This document shows positions 19,449 through 27,882 of a stretch of 64,000 nucleotides of DNA, piece by piece. The notes below the pieces were generated by a model. That model saw nothing but the letters and a program-made list of their open reading frames with translations, did not search any database and was not told the DNA's origin. This DNA is from Rhizobium favelukesii. Its GTDB lineage: Bacteria > Pseudomonadota > Alphaproteobacteria > Rhizobiales > Rhizobiaceae. Within the stretch, counting starts at the first letter, position 1, and every line of letters begins with the position of its first letter. The stretch is taken from contig NZ_HG916852.1 in assembly GCF_000577275.2 (NCBI RefSeq), positions 747,001-811,000 of the forward strand. The letters run 5' to 3'. Both the position numbers and the translations under genes were made by a program.

Positions 19449-20566
19449 AGATGTTGTTCCGCCTTTTCGTAGCCCTCGCGTTTCTGTCCCCGAACGTTGT
19501 CGCCGTCACGCCCGCTGCGGCCATGAACTCGCGCATCAAGGACATTGCCTCCCTGCAGGCGGGACGCGACAACCAGTTGATCGGCTATGGTCTCATCGTC
19601 GGCCTCCAGGGCAGCGGCGACGGCTTCCGCGCGTCGCCGTTCACCGAGCAGTCGATGCGCGCGATGCTGCAAAACCTCGGCATCTCCACGCAGGGCGGCC
19701 AGTCCAATGCAAAGAACACGGCCGCCGTCATGGTCACGGCCAATCTGCCGCCGTTTGCCAGCCCCGGCAGCCGTATCGATGTCAGCGTCAGTTCGCTGGG
19801 TGATGCCACGTCGCTGCGCGGCGGAACGCTGATCATGACGTCGCTGTCGGGCGCCGATGGCCAGATTTACGCAGTCGCACAGGGCTCGGTCGTCGTCTCG
19901 GGGTTCAACGCGCAAGGCCAGGCCGCGACCGTGACCGAGGGTGTGACGACGGCCGGACGGGTGCCGGGCGGTGCCATCATCGAACGGGAGCTGCCGTCGC
20001 GCTTCAAGGATTCCGTCAATCTCGTTCTGCAGCTGCGAAACCCGGACTTCTCGACGGCCATTCGCATCGCCGATGTCGTCAACGGCTACGCTTCCGCTCG
20101 CTTCGGCGGCCCGGTCGCAGAGGCCAAGGATGCGCAGGAGGTCATCGTCCAGAAGCCGAGAACGGCGGACCTCACGCGCCTGATGGCCGATCTGGAGAAC
20201 CTTGTCGTCGAGACGGATACGCCGGCGAAGGTGGTGGTGAACGAGCGAACCGGAACGATCGTTATCGGTGCCGATGTGCGCGTGTCGCCGGTTGCCGTCA
20301 GCTATGGTACTTTGACTGTCCAGGTGACCGAGACACCGCAGATCATTCAGCCCGAGCCATTCTCGCGCGGCGTCACCGCGGTTCAGCCGCAGACCGATAT
20401 CGCTGCGCAGAAGACGGGCGGCAAAGTGGCGCTGCTGAATGGGCCTGATCTCAGGACACTCGTGGCGGGTCTCAACAATATCGGCGTCAAGCCGGATGGC
20501 ATCATTGCCATCCTCCAGGGCATCAAATCAGCCGGCGCGCTGCAAGCGGAGCTCGTCCTGCAATGA
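19445..20566 (+). CDS. flgI: FlgI, flagellar P-ring protein
   Basis: FlgI forms the periplasmic P ring around the rod. The protein has 373 residues with a signal peptide ending near ...VAVTPAAAMNSRIKD. The family block DIASLQAGRDNQLIGYGLIV follows it, and the C-terminus ends GIIAILQGIKSAGALQAELV. It overlaps flgA and motE by 4 bases each. Confidence 0.96.
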   Translation: MKMLFRLFVALAFLSPNVVAVTPAAAMNSRIKDIASLQAGRDNQLIGYGLIVGLQGSGDGFRASPFTEQSMRAMLQNLGISTQGGQSNAKNTAAVMVTANLPPFASPGSRIDVSVSSLGDATSLRGGTLIMTSLSGADGQIYAVAQGSVVVSGFNAQGQAATVTEGVTTAGRVPGGAIIERELPSRFKDSVNLVLQLRNPDFSTAIRIADVVNGYASARFGGPVAEAKDAQEVIVQKPRTADLTRLMADLENLVVETDTPAKVVVNERTGTIVIGADVRVSPVAVSYGTLTVQVTETPQIIQPEPFSRGVTAVQPQTDIAAQKTGGKVALLNGPDLRTLVAGLNNIGVKPDGIIAILQGIKSAGALQAELVLQ

Positions 20567-21096
20567 TGAAGAACATGACTGCATCTGACTTGCTTCGGCG
20601 ACTTGCCCTCCCTGCGATGGCCGTGGGGGCGCTGTCCATCCCCGGCGCCTTTGCGCAGGAGCAGCCGGCGCCGAAGGGTGAAATGACCTCGCAGGAGGAG
20701 ATCAAGCAGTTCTGCACGAACATTGCCGATCCCGCTCGCGACCAGCGCTATCTCCTGCAGAAGCAGGAACTCGAGAAGCTTCGCACCGACGTCGATTCCC
20801 GCATCGCGGAAATGAACAAGCGCAAGGAGGAATATCAGGACTGGCTGAAGCGCCGTGATGATTTCCTCAAACAGGCCGAAGCGGGCCTCACCGATATCTA
20901 TAAGAAAATGAAGCCGGAAGCGGCCGCATCGCAGCTGCAAGAGGTCAAGATCGAAGTGGCGGCAGCCGTCATCATGCGGCTGAACGCCACGCAATCGAGC
21001 CTGATCCTCAACGAGATGGATCCGCAGAAGGCTGCGATCATCGCCAACATCATCGCCAGCGCGTCCGATCCCAATACGTCGAAGGATCCCTCATGA
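20563..21096 (+). CDS. motE: MotE, periplasmic chaperone for the motor protein MotC
   Basis: MotE is a rhizobial periplasmic protein reported to stabilise and target MotC. This protein has 177 residues with a signal peptide (LALPAMAVGALSIPGAFA), a coiled coil over about residues 60-110 (QELEKLRTDVDSRIAEMNKR) and a C-terminal helical MgtE-N-like segment (AAAVIMRLNATQSSLILNEM). It lies between flgI and flgH with 4-base overlaps, the position of motE in Sinorhizobium meliloti. Assignment is by position, architecture and recognised sequence. Confidence 0.88.
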   Translation: MMKNMTASDLLRRLALPAMAVGALSIPGAFAQEQPAPKGEMTSQEEIKQFCTNIADPARDQRYLLQKQELEKLRTDVDSRIAEMNKRKEEYQDWLKRRDDFLKQAEAGLTDIYKKMKPEAAASQLQEVKIEVAAAVIMRLNATQSSLILNEMDPQKAAIIANIIASASDPNTSKDPS

Positions 21097-21809
21097 ACAA
21101 GCGTTTCCCGGTCGCGATTGCAGCCGTCGCCCTGCTTGCAGGCTGCGCATCGCCGCAGGCTGTCAATGAGATCGGTCGCGCCCCGGCCATGAGCCCGATC
21201 GGCAGCGGTCTCGCTTACGGCCAAACGCCGCAGATGGCGCTCTATCCGAAGCAGCCGCGCCAGGTCGCACAGGGCTATTCTCTCTGGAGCGACTCGCAGG
21301 CCGCCCTCTTCAAGGATGCTCGCGCGCTGAATGTCGGGGACATTTTGACCGTCAATATCCAGATCAACGATAAGGCGAAGTTCGAGAATGACACCAGCCG
21401 CAGCCGGACCAACTCGAGCGGCCTCAACTGGGACGTCGACGCCAACGTCATGGGCTGGAATCCGTCGTCGAAGACCGATGTGACCTATGGTTCCGACACC
21501 AGCACCGACGGCAAGGGCAAGATCGACCGGTCTGAAACGCTGAAGCTCATGGTCGCGGCCGTCGTCACTGGTATTCTCGAAAACGGCAACCTCGTGATCA
21601 GCGGCTCCCAGGAAGTCCGCGTCAACCAGGAGATCCGCATTCTCAATGTCGCCGGTATCGTCCGCCCGCAGGACGTCAACGCCGACAACCAGATTTCCTA
21701 CGAGAAGATTGCTGAGGCCCGCATCTCCTACGGCGGCCGCGGCCGCCTGATGGAAGTGCAGCAGCCGCCGCGCGGCCAGCAGGCCGTCGATCTCTTCTCG
21801 CCGCTCTGA
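21093..21809 (+). CDS. flgH: FlgH, flagellar L-ring lipoprotein
   Basis: FlgH forms the outer-membrane L ring. The protein has 238 residues and begins with a lipoprotein signal and lipobox LLAGC (lipidated Cys18). Family blocks DARALNVGDILTVNIQINDK and GSQEVRVNQEIRILNVAGIV are present, and it ends in VDLFSPL. It overlaps motE by 4 bases; fliL follows after 11 bases. Confidence 0.96.
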   Translation: MNKRFPVAIAAVALLAGCASPQAVNEIGRAPAMSPIGSGLAYGQTPQMALYPKQPRQVAQGYSLWSDSQAALFKDARALNVGDILTVNIQINDKAKFENDTSRSRTNSSGLNWDVDANVMGWNPSSKTDVTYGSDTSTDGKGKIDRSETLKLMVAAVVTGILENGNLVISGSQEVRVNQEIRILNVAGIVRPQDVNADNQISYEKIAEARISYGGRGRLMEVQQPPRGQQAVDLFSPL

Positions 21810-21820
21810 GGCAGAACACC

Positions 21821-22339
21821 ATGGCAGAGACAGAAGCCGCCGAAGGCCAGCCGAAGAAAACATCGGCCGCAATGATGACCATCGCCGGGCTTGCGATCCT
21901 GACGCTGCTTGGCGCCGGCGGCGGCTGGGTGGTCGGCGGCCTGGTCGCACCCAAAATCAAGGGTGCTGAACAGGCGGTGCAGGCCAAGGCGGCCAAGGAC
22001 GAGGCCGCGCAGAAGAAGGAAGGTGAGGCAGGCCTGCCTCACGTTTCGACCGAAGCCAATAATGTCGTTCAGCTCGAGCCGATCACCTCGAACCTCGCCT
22101 ATCCCTCCGAGAACTGGGTTCGTCTGGAAGTGGCGTTGCTGTTTAACGGCCCGCCCGACGTGAAACTCGCAGAAGATATCCATCAGGATATTCTTGCTTA
22201 TGTCCGCACGGTTTCGCTGCAGCAGATCGAAGGGCCGCGAGGCTTCGAATATCTTAAGGATGACATCCAGGAGCGTGTTGACCTTCGCGCGCAAGGGCGC
22301 GTATCGAAAGTCATGTTCAGGACCTTCGTCGTCGAATGA
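21821..22339 (+). CDS. fliL: FliL, stator-associated basal-body protein
   Basis: FliL rings the stators and supports motor function. The protein has 172 residues, with a short cytoplasmic N-terminus, one membrane segment (about 20-40, IAGLAILTLLGAGGGWVVGG), an Ala/Lys-rich linker and a periplasmic domain with WVRLEVALLFNGPPDVKLAE. The C-terminus is RVSKVMFRTFVVE, typical of FliL. It overlaps fliP by 4 bases. Confidence 0.93.
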   Translation: MAETEAAEGQPKKTSAAMMTIAGLAILTLLGAGGGWVVGGLVAPKIKGAEQAVQAKAAKDEAAQKKEGEAGLPHVSTEANNVVQLEPITSNLAYPSENWVRLEVALLFNGPPDVKLAEDIHQDILAYVRTVSLQQIEGPRGFEYLKDDIQERVDLRAQGRVSKVMFRTFVVE

Positions 22340-23073
22340 TTCGCTTCCTACTGCTGTTTGCTGCCATGATGGCGGCACCGGAGCTGGCGCATGCGCAGCA
22401 GCTCCCGACAAACCTGTTGAACTTGCCGGTCGACGGTTCGGTCGCGGCATGGATCATCAGAACGTTCGGCCTGTTGACCGTTCTTTCGGTCGCGCCGGGC
22501 ATCCTGATCATGGTGACGAGCTTCCCGCGCTTCATCATCGCGTTCTCGATCCTTCGGTCGGGCATGGGCTTGTCCTCCACCCCCTCGAATATGATCCTGC
22601 TGTCGCTCGCGCTGTTCATGACCTTCTACGTCATGCAACCGACCTTCGATCAGGCATGGCAGACCGGGGTTCAGCCGCTCCTATCGAACCAGATCGACGA
22701 GCAGCAGGCAGTGGCACACATCGCCGAGCCCTTTCGGACGTTCATGGTGAGCAACACGCGTGACAAGGACCTGGCGCTTTTCGTGGATCTGGCGAGGGAG
22801 CGGGGCCAGAGCGTCCAGACCGAAGAAAAGATCGATTACCGCGTCCTCATTCCCGCTTTCATGATCTCGGAGATCCGGCGCGGCTTCGAGATCGGTTTCC
22901 TGATCGTTCTTCCCTTCCTCGTCATCGACCTGATCGTCGCCACCATTACCATGGCGATGGGCATGATGATGCTGCCGCCGACATCGATTTCCTTGCCGTT
23001 CAAGATACTCTTCTTCGTGCTGATCGACGGCTGGAACCTTTTGGTCGGAAGTCTCGTCCGTTCCTTCCACTGA
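22336..23073 (+). CDS. fliP: FliP, flagellar type III export gate protein
   Basis: FliP makes the core of the export gate with FliQ and FliR. The protein has 245 residues, with an N-terminal signal sequence (LLLFAAMMAAPELAHA), four membrane segments and the family signature in TSFPRFIIAFSILRSGMGL and FMISEIRRGFEIGFLIVLPF. It is the last gene of the flgB operon. Directly downstream the flagellar order is interrupted by the accessory block that separates fliP from the flagellins. Confidence 0.96.
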   Translation: MIRFLLLFAAMMAAPELAHAQQLPTNLLNLPVDGSVAAWIIRTFGLLTVLSVAPGILIMVTSFPRFIIAFSILRSGMGLSSTPSNMILLSLALFMTFYVMQPTFDQAWQTGVQPLLSNQIDEQQAVAHIAEPFRTFMVSNTRDKDLALFVDLARERGQSVQTEEKIDYRVLIPAFMISEIRRGFEIGFLIVLPFLVIDLIVATITMAMGMMMLPPTSISLPFKILFFVLIDGWNLLVGSLVRSFH

Positions 23074-23084
23074 ACACGTTTCGA

Positions 23085-23114
23085 GGCGCCGCGCCTGCAT
23101 CCCGTCTAGGCACG
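23085..23114 (+). repeat. Left copy of imperfect direct repeat bounding the accessory block
   Basis: GGCGCC (23085-23090), TGCA (23096-23099) and TCTAGGCACG (23105-23114) recur in the same order at 27592-27620. The 10-base core is identical. It lies 12 bases after the fliP stop, exactly at the left edge of the inserted segment. Confidence 0.5.
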
Positions 23115-23134
23115 AGATGAAAGCCCGCGACTTT

Positions 23135-23990
23135 TGAACTGACCCCCGAAAGTTGGACAACAACCTTCGGGGGGTTTGCATGTCCAAGCACAGCGAAGCT
23201 TTTAAGCGATCTGTTGTGGAGTTTTATCAGACGGGTGAGCGAGGCGCTCGTGAAGTAGGCCGGCATTTCGGCGTAGATCATGCCACGGTTCGCAAATGGG
23301 CGGCGAGTTACGCGGCGCACGGACCTTGAGGTCTGGCGAAGAAATCCAGCCGCTACGATACAGCTTTCAAGCTGTCGGTTCTAAAGCGGACGTAGGAGGA
23401 TGGTCGCTCCTACCGTCAGACGGCGGCGTTGTTCGACATCCGCAATAAGAGTTGCCTGGCGGATTGGGAGCGGCGCTACAATACTGGCGGTATTGATGCC
23501 TTGAGCCCGCGTCGCAAAGGAAGGCCCCGATTGATGCCCAAGCCGCAAAAACAACCGGACGCTTCACGCAGCGATGATAAAAAGAGCCGTGAGGAGTTGC
23601 TGGCGGAGCTGAACTCTCTGCGGATGGAGAACGCCTTCCTAAAACTCGATGCCTTAACGCTGGAGCAAGCAGCGCTCAAAAAGCGCAAGTCATCCAAGCG
23701 TTAAGGCCATTATATCCCATTGACAGCTTGCTGAAGCTTTCGGGCCTTTCCCGCAGCACGTTTTATTAATGGCTTATCCCGTTCGCGCAGGTATGCACTG
23801 TGCATAGTGCAGGATTGAAAACGGAAGCAGCCGAAATTACGGAGTTGCTCGGTCGCGACGCGAGACACCAAGGGTACGATCAAGTCAGATTCGCAAAGCG
23901 TTGTCTCGTCGGGGCAGTATGGCGTTCGCTTGATCCACAGATGCTTCACGGAGTGATGGTGCAAAGGCTGTCAGCGCCTTTTAGAGCCTG
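23135..23990 (+). mobile_element. Decayed IS3-family (IS150-type) insertion sequence
   Basis: The left end reads TGAACTGACCCCCGAAAGT at 23135 onward, typical of IS3-family ends. A small inverted repeat CCCCGAAAGTTG / CAACCTTCGGGG lies at 23144-23175. It is followed by a broken orfA and the beginning of an orfB-like frame (LYPIDSLLKLSGLSRSTFY near 23708-23770, then a stop). No intact DDE catalytic region and no right end can be recognised. The right limit given here is approximate. Confidence 0.7.
23180..23704 (+). pseudogene. IS3-family transposase OrfA (helix-turn-helix subunit), two in-frame stops
   Basis: From ATG 23180 one frame encodes an IS150-type OrfA of about 174 codons: MSKHSEAFKRSVVEFYQTGE with the HTH GAREVGRHFGVDHATVRKWA, then a second HTH half (YDTAFKLSVLK, RQTAALFDIRN) and a leucine-zipper-like C-terminus (REELLAELNSLRMENAFLKL). 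It is interrupted by TGA at 23327 (codon 50) and TAG at 23393 (codon 72). OrfB is represented only by a fragment, so the element cannot move by itself. Confidence 0.8.
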
Positions 23991-24148
23991 TCAAAGGACG
24001 CATGCCCAAAGAACTGACCTTCTCTCTGATCCGGTCGCGTACTCATCTCCTGGAATTGCCATCGTGTATCGGGGCTTGCCTATTCACAGCCGCTCTCGCA
24101 AAATTATGGCGTCGAGTTGAGTGGCAGCTTTGAAACCAAGGACATACG
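23991..24148. other. Uninformative sequence between IS debris and the GNAT pseudogene
   Basis: No recognisable gene, hairpin or repeat. It probably consists of further IS debris and the upstream region of the acetyltransferase. Codon-like bias is absent. Confidence 0.3.
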
Positions 24149-24648
24149 GTGACCGAATACAAACTCCGTCGTCTTCGCGGCGATGACGCATCATTTTTCA
24201 GAGAGATTCGCCTAGAGGCCCTTGTCAGCCATCCCGAGGCATTTGGCGCTTCATGGGAAGACGAGCAGAACAAGTCTTTAGAAAGCATCGCTGACAGATT
24301 GGAGAGAGGTTATGTCCTCGGAGGAATATCCGACGGAGGGGTGCTAACCGGAGTCTCTCAAAATCTACTTCAATCAAAACTCAGCATATTGGATCGATTT
24401 GGGGAATGTATGTCCGCCCGGTGGCACGAGGGTCTGGACTTTCACGAAAACTGCTTGCCACGATCATTGAAGAAGTTGGAACGACGCTACGTTCGCTTCG
24501 CCTATGTGTCGTTTCTTCCAACCAAGCAGCTATCCGGCTCTATAAATCGATGGGCTTCGAGGAATGGGCTGTCGAGGTCGAAGCTTTGAAAGTCGATGAC
24601 GGATACCACGATGAGCTTTTGATGCGGCTGGAAATCGGTCCCAGGTAG
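24149..24648 (+). pseudogene. GNAT-family N-acetyltransferase, frameshifted
   Basis: From 24149 the frame begins MTEYKLRRLRGDDASFFREI and continues EALVSHPEAFGASWEDEQNK, typical of GNAT N-termini. Near 24345-24360 the correct frame moves back by one base and continues through HIGSIWGMYVRPVARGSGLS (acetyl-CoA-binding motif A, with RxxG) and AIRLYKSMGFEEW (motif B) to the stop at 24646-24648. The sum is a normal single-domain GNAT of about 166 residues missing one base. The substrate cannot be inferred. It sits among IS debris, so it is probably acquired. Confidence 0.8.
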
Positions 24649-24681
24649 ACGACTGCGATCACATGTTGGACAGCAATGGGT

Positions 24682-25600
24682 TCACGGGCTTACCCTACTT
24701 CGGGTTCCGGTGATCTTCGAACCGATAGGGACATGACGGAGGTATCCGTTGGCAATGTCTTCGGAAACCAAGCCTGGCGGGTGCGCGTATCGACGAGTGT
24801 TTCTCTCTTCGCCTGCCCGCCGTGGGGGAAGCGCGGAACGCCTCGGTTTCTTTCGATGGTATCGCCACCTCTTCTCGTGCCGTCTGACCTCGTCCAGCGC
24901 CCGGAAGATGTCGCAGCCGTTCTCCACGGCGTAGTTCTTGGCGCGGTCGGGTCTCTCCGGTCGAACCATGTCGAGAATTTGGTCCTCGTGTGTCGCCGTC
25001 CACCGCGTGTCGCCCACGATGTCGCGCCAGGTCGTTCGGCCGATCCGCTGCCCGAGGCCCAGGATGGTGTCAACGTTGGTCTGGAAGTGCCGCCTCTGGT
25101 TCCAGCGGAAGACGAACTCGTTAGCATAGTTGTCGACATGCTTGTCGCTGACACCGTGGTATGTCCCGTAGCTCCACCCTTGAAGTTCGAGAACAGCACT
25201 TCGTGCGCGGGAGGCGCATCCACTGCGCTCAGGTTGATGGCTTGGTGTCCGCGATCCGGCAAGCGCCTGTACGCGGTGTTTCCGTCCGTAACGAGCAGGC
25301 TCCCGACGGCGGTGTTATCTCGGATGAAGGCGTGCAGGCTCTCGCGGTTGATGTTGACGATGCGCTGCAGGCGGCACCGCGCCAGGTAGCCAGCCTGCAC
25401 CTCGACGGCACCGATCATGAAGATCTTGGAAGGGCAGACATCCCGTTGGAATGGGTGGCGAGAAGGTACGCCGCGAGGAACCACGTTCGGAGAGGAAGAT
25501 GCGTTCCATGCATCACCGTGGCCGCGATCAGCGATGTCTGGTGCCGATACTCGGTGGCAGTTCGCGTCCCGCCGGCGGGCTCTTTACCGTGCGAATTTGC
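24682..25600 (-). pseudogene. IS1595-family (ISXO2-like) transposase, frameshifted remnant
   Basis: On the minus strand the upstream part shows IAATVMHGTHLPLRTWFLAA (around 25480-25540), then IGAVEVQAGYLARCRLQRI, SLHAFIRDNTAVGSLLVTDG and AHEVLFSNFKG. All are blocks of the ISXO2-like DDE transposase domain. At 25177-25179 one C is missing on the plus strand; with it, the next frame continues WSYGTYHGVSDKHVDNYANE and FVFRWNQRRHFQTNVD, and ends near 24682. At least one more break separates the N-terminal zinc-ribbon region. No terminal inverted repeats were recognised. Confidence 0.75.
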
Positions 25601-25603
25601 TTT

Positions 25604-27529
25604 TTAGTCGAAGCTGAAGAACGGCGTTGTACGGGGTGGCAGCGCCGGAACGTCGATGTGGTCCGGTTCCAGCCCCATCTTCGCGCGGTCCACCATGATT
25701 TCGTAGGCCCTTTCGAGGTGCAGCGTGAAGCGCTCGGCATCGAAGAGGGGCATGATGCCGGCGTTCCGTCTGATGCGCTGCTTGTATTCAGCAATGCGCT
25801 CGGGACTGTTCGCAAGCGCGACCGCCGTGTCCTCGTAGGCCTTGATGTCGGCGGCCACCAGTTCCGGCAAGCCTATAGCGTTGAGCAGACTTTCGCTGAC
25901 GCGAGAGGCAAAATTGGTGCCCTGGACGGTCAGAACCGGCAGGCCGCCCCAGAGCTGCTCGGAGGTCGTTGTGTGCCCGTTGACCGGAAACGTGTCGATG
26001 CCAAGATCGGCCATCTGTTGGCGATCGATGTGCTCTTCGTAGGACACGCGTGGGCAGAAGATCACTCGATCTGAATCGATCCCCCTCTTGTTGATGTAGT
26101 TGAGCAAGTTGGTCTGGGTGTGGGGCGACGAAAGCATCAGCCAAAGCACGCCGTTTTGCGCGCGCTTGAGGATGTTGCACCAGACGTCCAGTATCTCTGT
26201 GTTGATTTTGCGGTTCGCATTGAACGAGGCAAAGACGAACGCCTCCTCCGGCAATCCAACCTGCGTGCGGGTCGTCGGCGTCGGCTTCGGACGATTTGCG
26301 GGGTCGTTGGGTTGGTAGCTCTCCGGCATGCGCACCAGCTTCTCGTGGTAGTGTGCTTCGCTGCTCTTCGGCAGCACGAACCGATCGCCGATGGCGTAAT
26401 CAAGGTCGACGTCGGTCACGCTGCCGGGGAAACCAAGCCAGGCTGCCTGCAGCGGAGCGCCGCCATAGTTCAGTATTCTGGATCGACCGCCGAATGTGTG
26501 TCCCTTTAGGTCGACCAGGATGTCGATCTGCCGCTCCCGGACTGCGTTCGCGGCTTCCTCGTCGGTCATGTCTCGAACGATGCACACGTCGCCCCATTGC
26601 GAGCGATCGACAGTGCCGGCCTCATGTTCCAGGTACTTCTCCTCGGTATGGCAGAAGAGCGTTATTTCGAATTTGTCGCGGTCGTGCAGCTCCAGAATAC
26701 GGCGCAGCAGCTTCATGGTTGCGTGTCCGGCCCAGAAATCGGACGAAAGATATCCGATACGGATCTTCTTGCTCCAGGCGTGGGGAACGGCTCTTCGTCG
26801 GGCTGCTGCTTCCTTCAATGGAAGAGACGGATTGTGAGAAGCACGCGCATTGAGCGCTTCGTCGCTGCACCAGTGAAGGTTGTAGAAGGGATTGTCGCGC
26901 TCCAGGACGCTGAGGTCGCCTTTGTCGAGCATCCGTTGTACCGGCAGAAACTCCCTGGCGACGAGGTCGAAGTCGCAGACCTCGCGCGCGAAGACCAGCT
27001 TGAGGAGCCGGAGCGGCATGATGTCGGGAAATTTCTTGAAGAGATTGTGGACAAGCGTCGCGTTCGTCGCGTCCAGAATGTCGTCACTGAGGAGTTGCAC
27101 CGCAAGGCGGGCATGGTCGGGATTGCTGCTCTCGGAAATCACCTTGCGGTAAGGGCTCACGAGATCCTTCCGGCCTTGCCTGATGTGGATAGAGGCCAGA
27201 ACGTAGGCAAGATCGGCGTCCGAGCGGGCAAGTGTCATGACGCGCAAGGCCTGGAGCAAGGCTTGCTCTTCGTCGCCGCAGGCAAAATACAGAAGCGCGG
27301 CTTCGCGCGTGTAGGTCGACTCCTTGTTGCTGTCGCGTTCGCCGGCAAGCGCATACGCGCTTGCCGCTTCCGATTTGAAGCCCAACTTGAGAAGGTTTTT
27401 GGCCAGGAGAACGTAGGTCTTGACGTCTTGCTGCGTGTCGATGAGTTTGTTCAGGACTTCAAGCGACTTGAGATATTGCCCCTTTTGATAGTCCTTCGAT
27501 GCCGCCGCAAACGAAATATTGGTATTCAA
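25604..27529 (-). CDS. TPR/O-GlcNAc transferase-like glycosyltransferase (SPINDLY, GT41), candidate flagellin glycosyltransferase
   Basis: Intact protein of 641 residues. The first 230 residues are helical TPR-like repeats (YQKGQYLKSLEVLNKLI at 14-30). The C-terminal two-thirds carry the OGT signature blocks: IGYLSSDFWAGHA (258-270), DLKGHTFGGR (340-349), WLGFPGS (364-370), FNANRKI with the sugar-nucleotide Lys441, and DTFPVNGHTTTSEQLWGG (512-529). Such enzymes transfer GlcNAc or related sugars to Ser/Thr. It is head-to-head with the first flagellin gene, so flagellin is the likely acceptor; that is inference. There is no signal peptide, so it is cytoplasmic. An in-frame GGAG site precedes ATG 27529. 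It is flanked by decayed IS elements, suggesting acquisition. Confidence 0.88.
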   Translation of the reverse strand: MNTNISFAAASKDYQKGQYLKSLEVLNKLIDTQQDVKTYVLLAKNLLKLGFKSEAASAYALAGERDSNKESTYTREAALLYFACGDEEQALLQALRVMTLARSDADLAYVLASIHIRQGRKDLVSPYRKVISESSNPDHARLAVQLLSDDILDATNATLVHNLFKKFPDIMPLRLLKLVFAREVCDFDLVAREFLPVQRMLDKGDLSVLERDNPFYNLHWCSDEALNARASHNPSLPLKEAAARRRAVPHAWSKKIRIGYLSSDFWAGHATMKLLRRILELHDRDKFEITLFCHTEEKYLEHEAGTVDRSQWGDVCIVRDMTDEEAANAVRERQIDILVDLKGHTFGGRSRILNYGGAPLQAAWLGFPGSVTDVDLDYAIGDRFVLPKSSEAHYHEKLVRMPESYQPNDPANRPKPTPTTRTQVGLPEEAFVFASFNANRKINTEILDVWCNILKRAQNGVLWLMLSSPHTQTNLLNYINKRGIDSDRVIFCPRVSYEEHIDRQQMADLGIDTFPVNGHTTTSEQLWGGLPVLTVQGTNFASRVSESLLNAIGLPELVAADIKAYEDTAVALANSPERIAEYKQRIRRNAGIMPLFDAERFTLHLERAYEIMVDRAKMGLEPDHIDVPALPPRTTPFFSFD

Positions 27530-27591
27530 GAGCCCACTCCATCCGGAACTTCTTCAACGAGCGTCGTGGCCAATCGTGCGCTGGCCTACAC

Positions 27592-27620
27592 GGCGCCCCA
27601 GTTTGCACCATCTAGGCACG
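27592..27620 (+). repeat. Right copy of imperfect direct repeat bounding the accessory block
   Basis: GGCGCC (27592-27597), TGCA (27604-27607) and TCTAGGCACG (27611-27620), in the same order as at 23085-23114. Together the copies enclose 4.5 kb of IS debris, GNAT, transposase and the GT41 gene. Confidence 0.5.
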
Positions 27621-27882
27621 CCAAGCTTGCTCGAAGCCGGTGTGCGCTCCTGCGACAAGGCGTTCGAAGAATGTTTGGAGACTGTTAACCACCGGCTCCA
27701 TGCGACGCCGTTTCCCCAGCCGTTTTAATGAGTTGGCAATGAATGGGTGCGAGATTGCCTCTCGACATGACGGGTTTGGTTGCTCAAGAGAACGGCGCCG
27801 AGTGGCATGAAGCTGGTCCGTCATCGCCGGTATTGAAGTCCGGTATGTCCTCCTTTGGTATTTTGTTTTTGGGGACAGACTT
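27621..27882 (+). promoter_or_regulatory. flaA upstream region and structured leader
   Basis: Upstream of flaA lies a TTAACC half-site at about 27686. The leader block shared with the other flagellin genes begins at GGCATGA (27804-27810). It contains a hairpin GCCGG (27826-27830) / CCGGT (27840-27844) and then TGTCCTC (27846-27852), which can pair with GGGGACA (27871-27877) just before the start codon at 27883. The second pairing would cover the ribosome binding site. The promoter itself is not identified. Confidence 0.55.

Noticed and set aside
23144..23175. Inverted repeat CCCCGAAAGTTG / CAACCTTCGGGG as a terminator of fliP
   Set aside because: No T-run follows, and the sequence matches the left end of an IS3-family element with the transposase ATG right after it.
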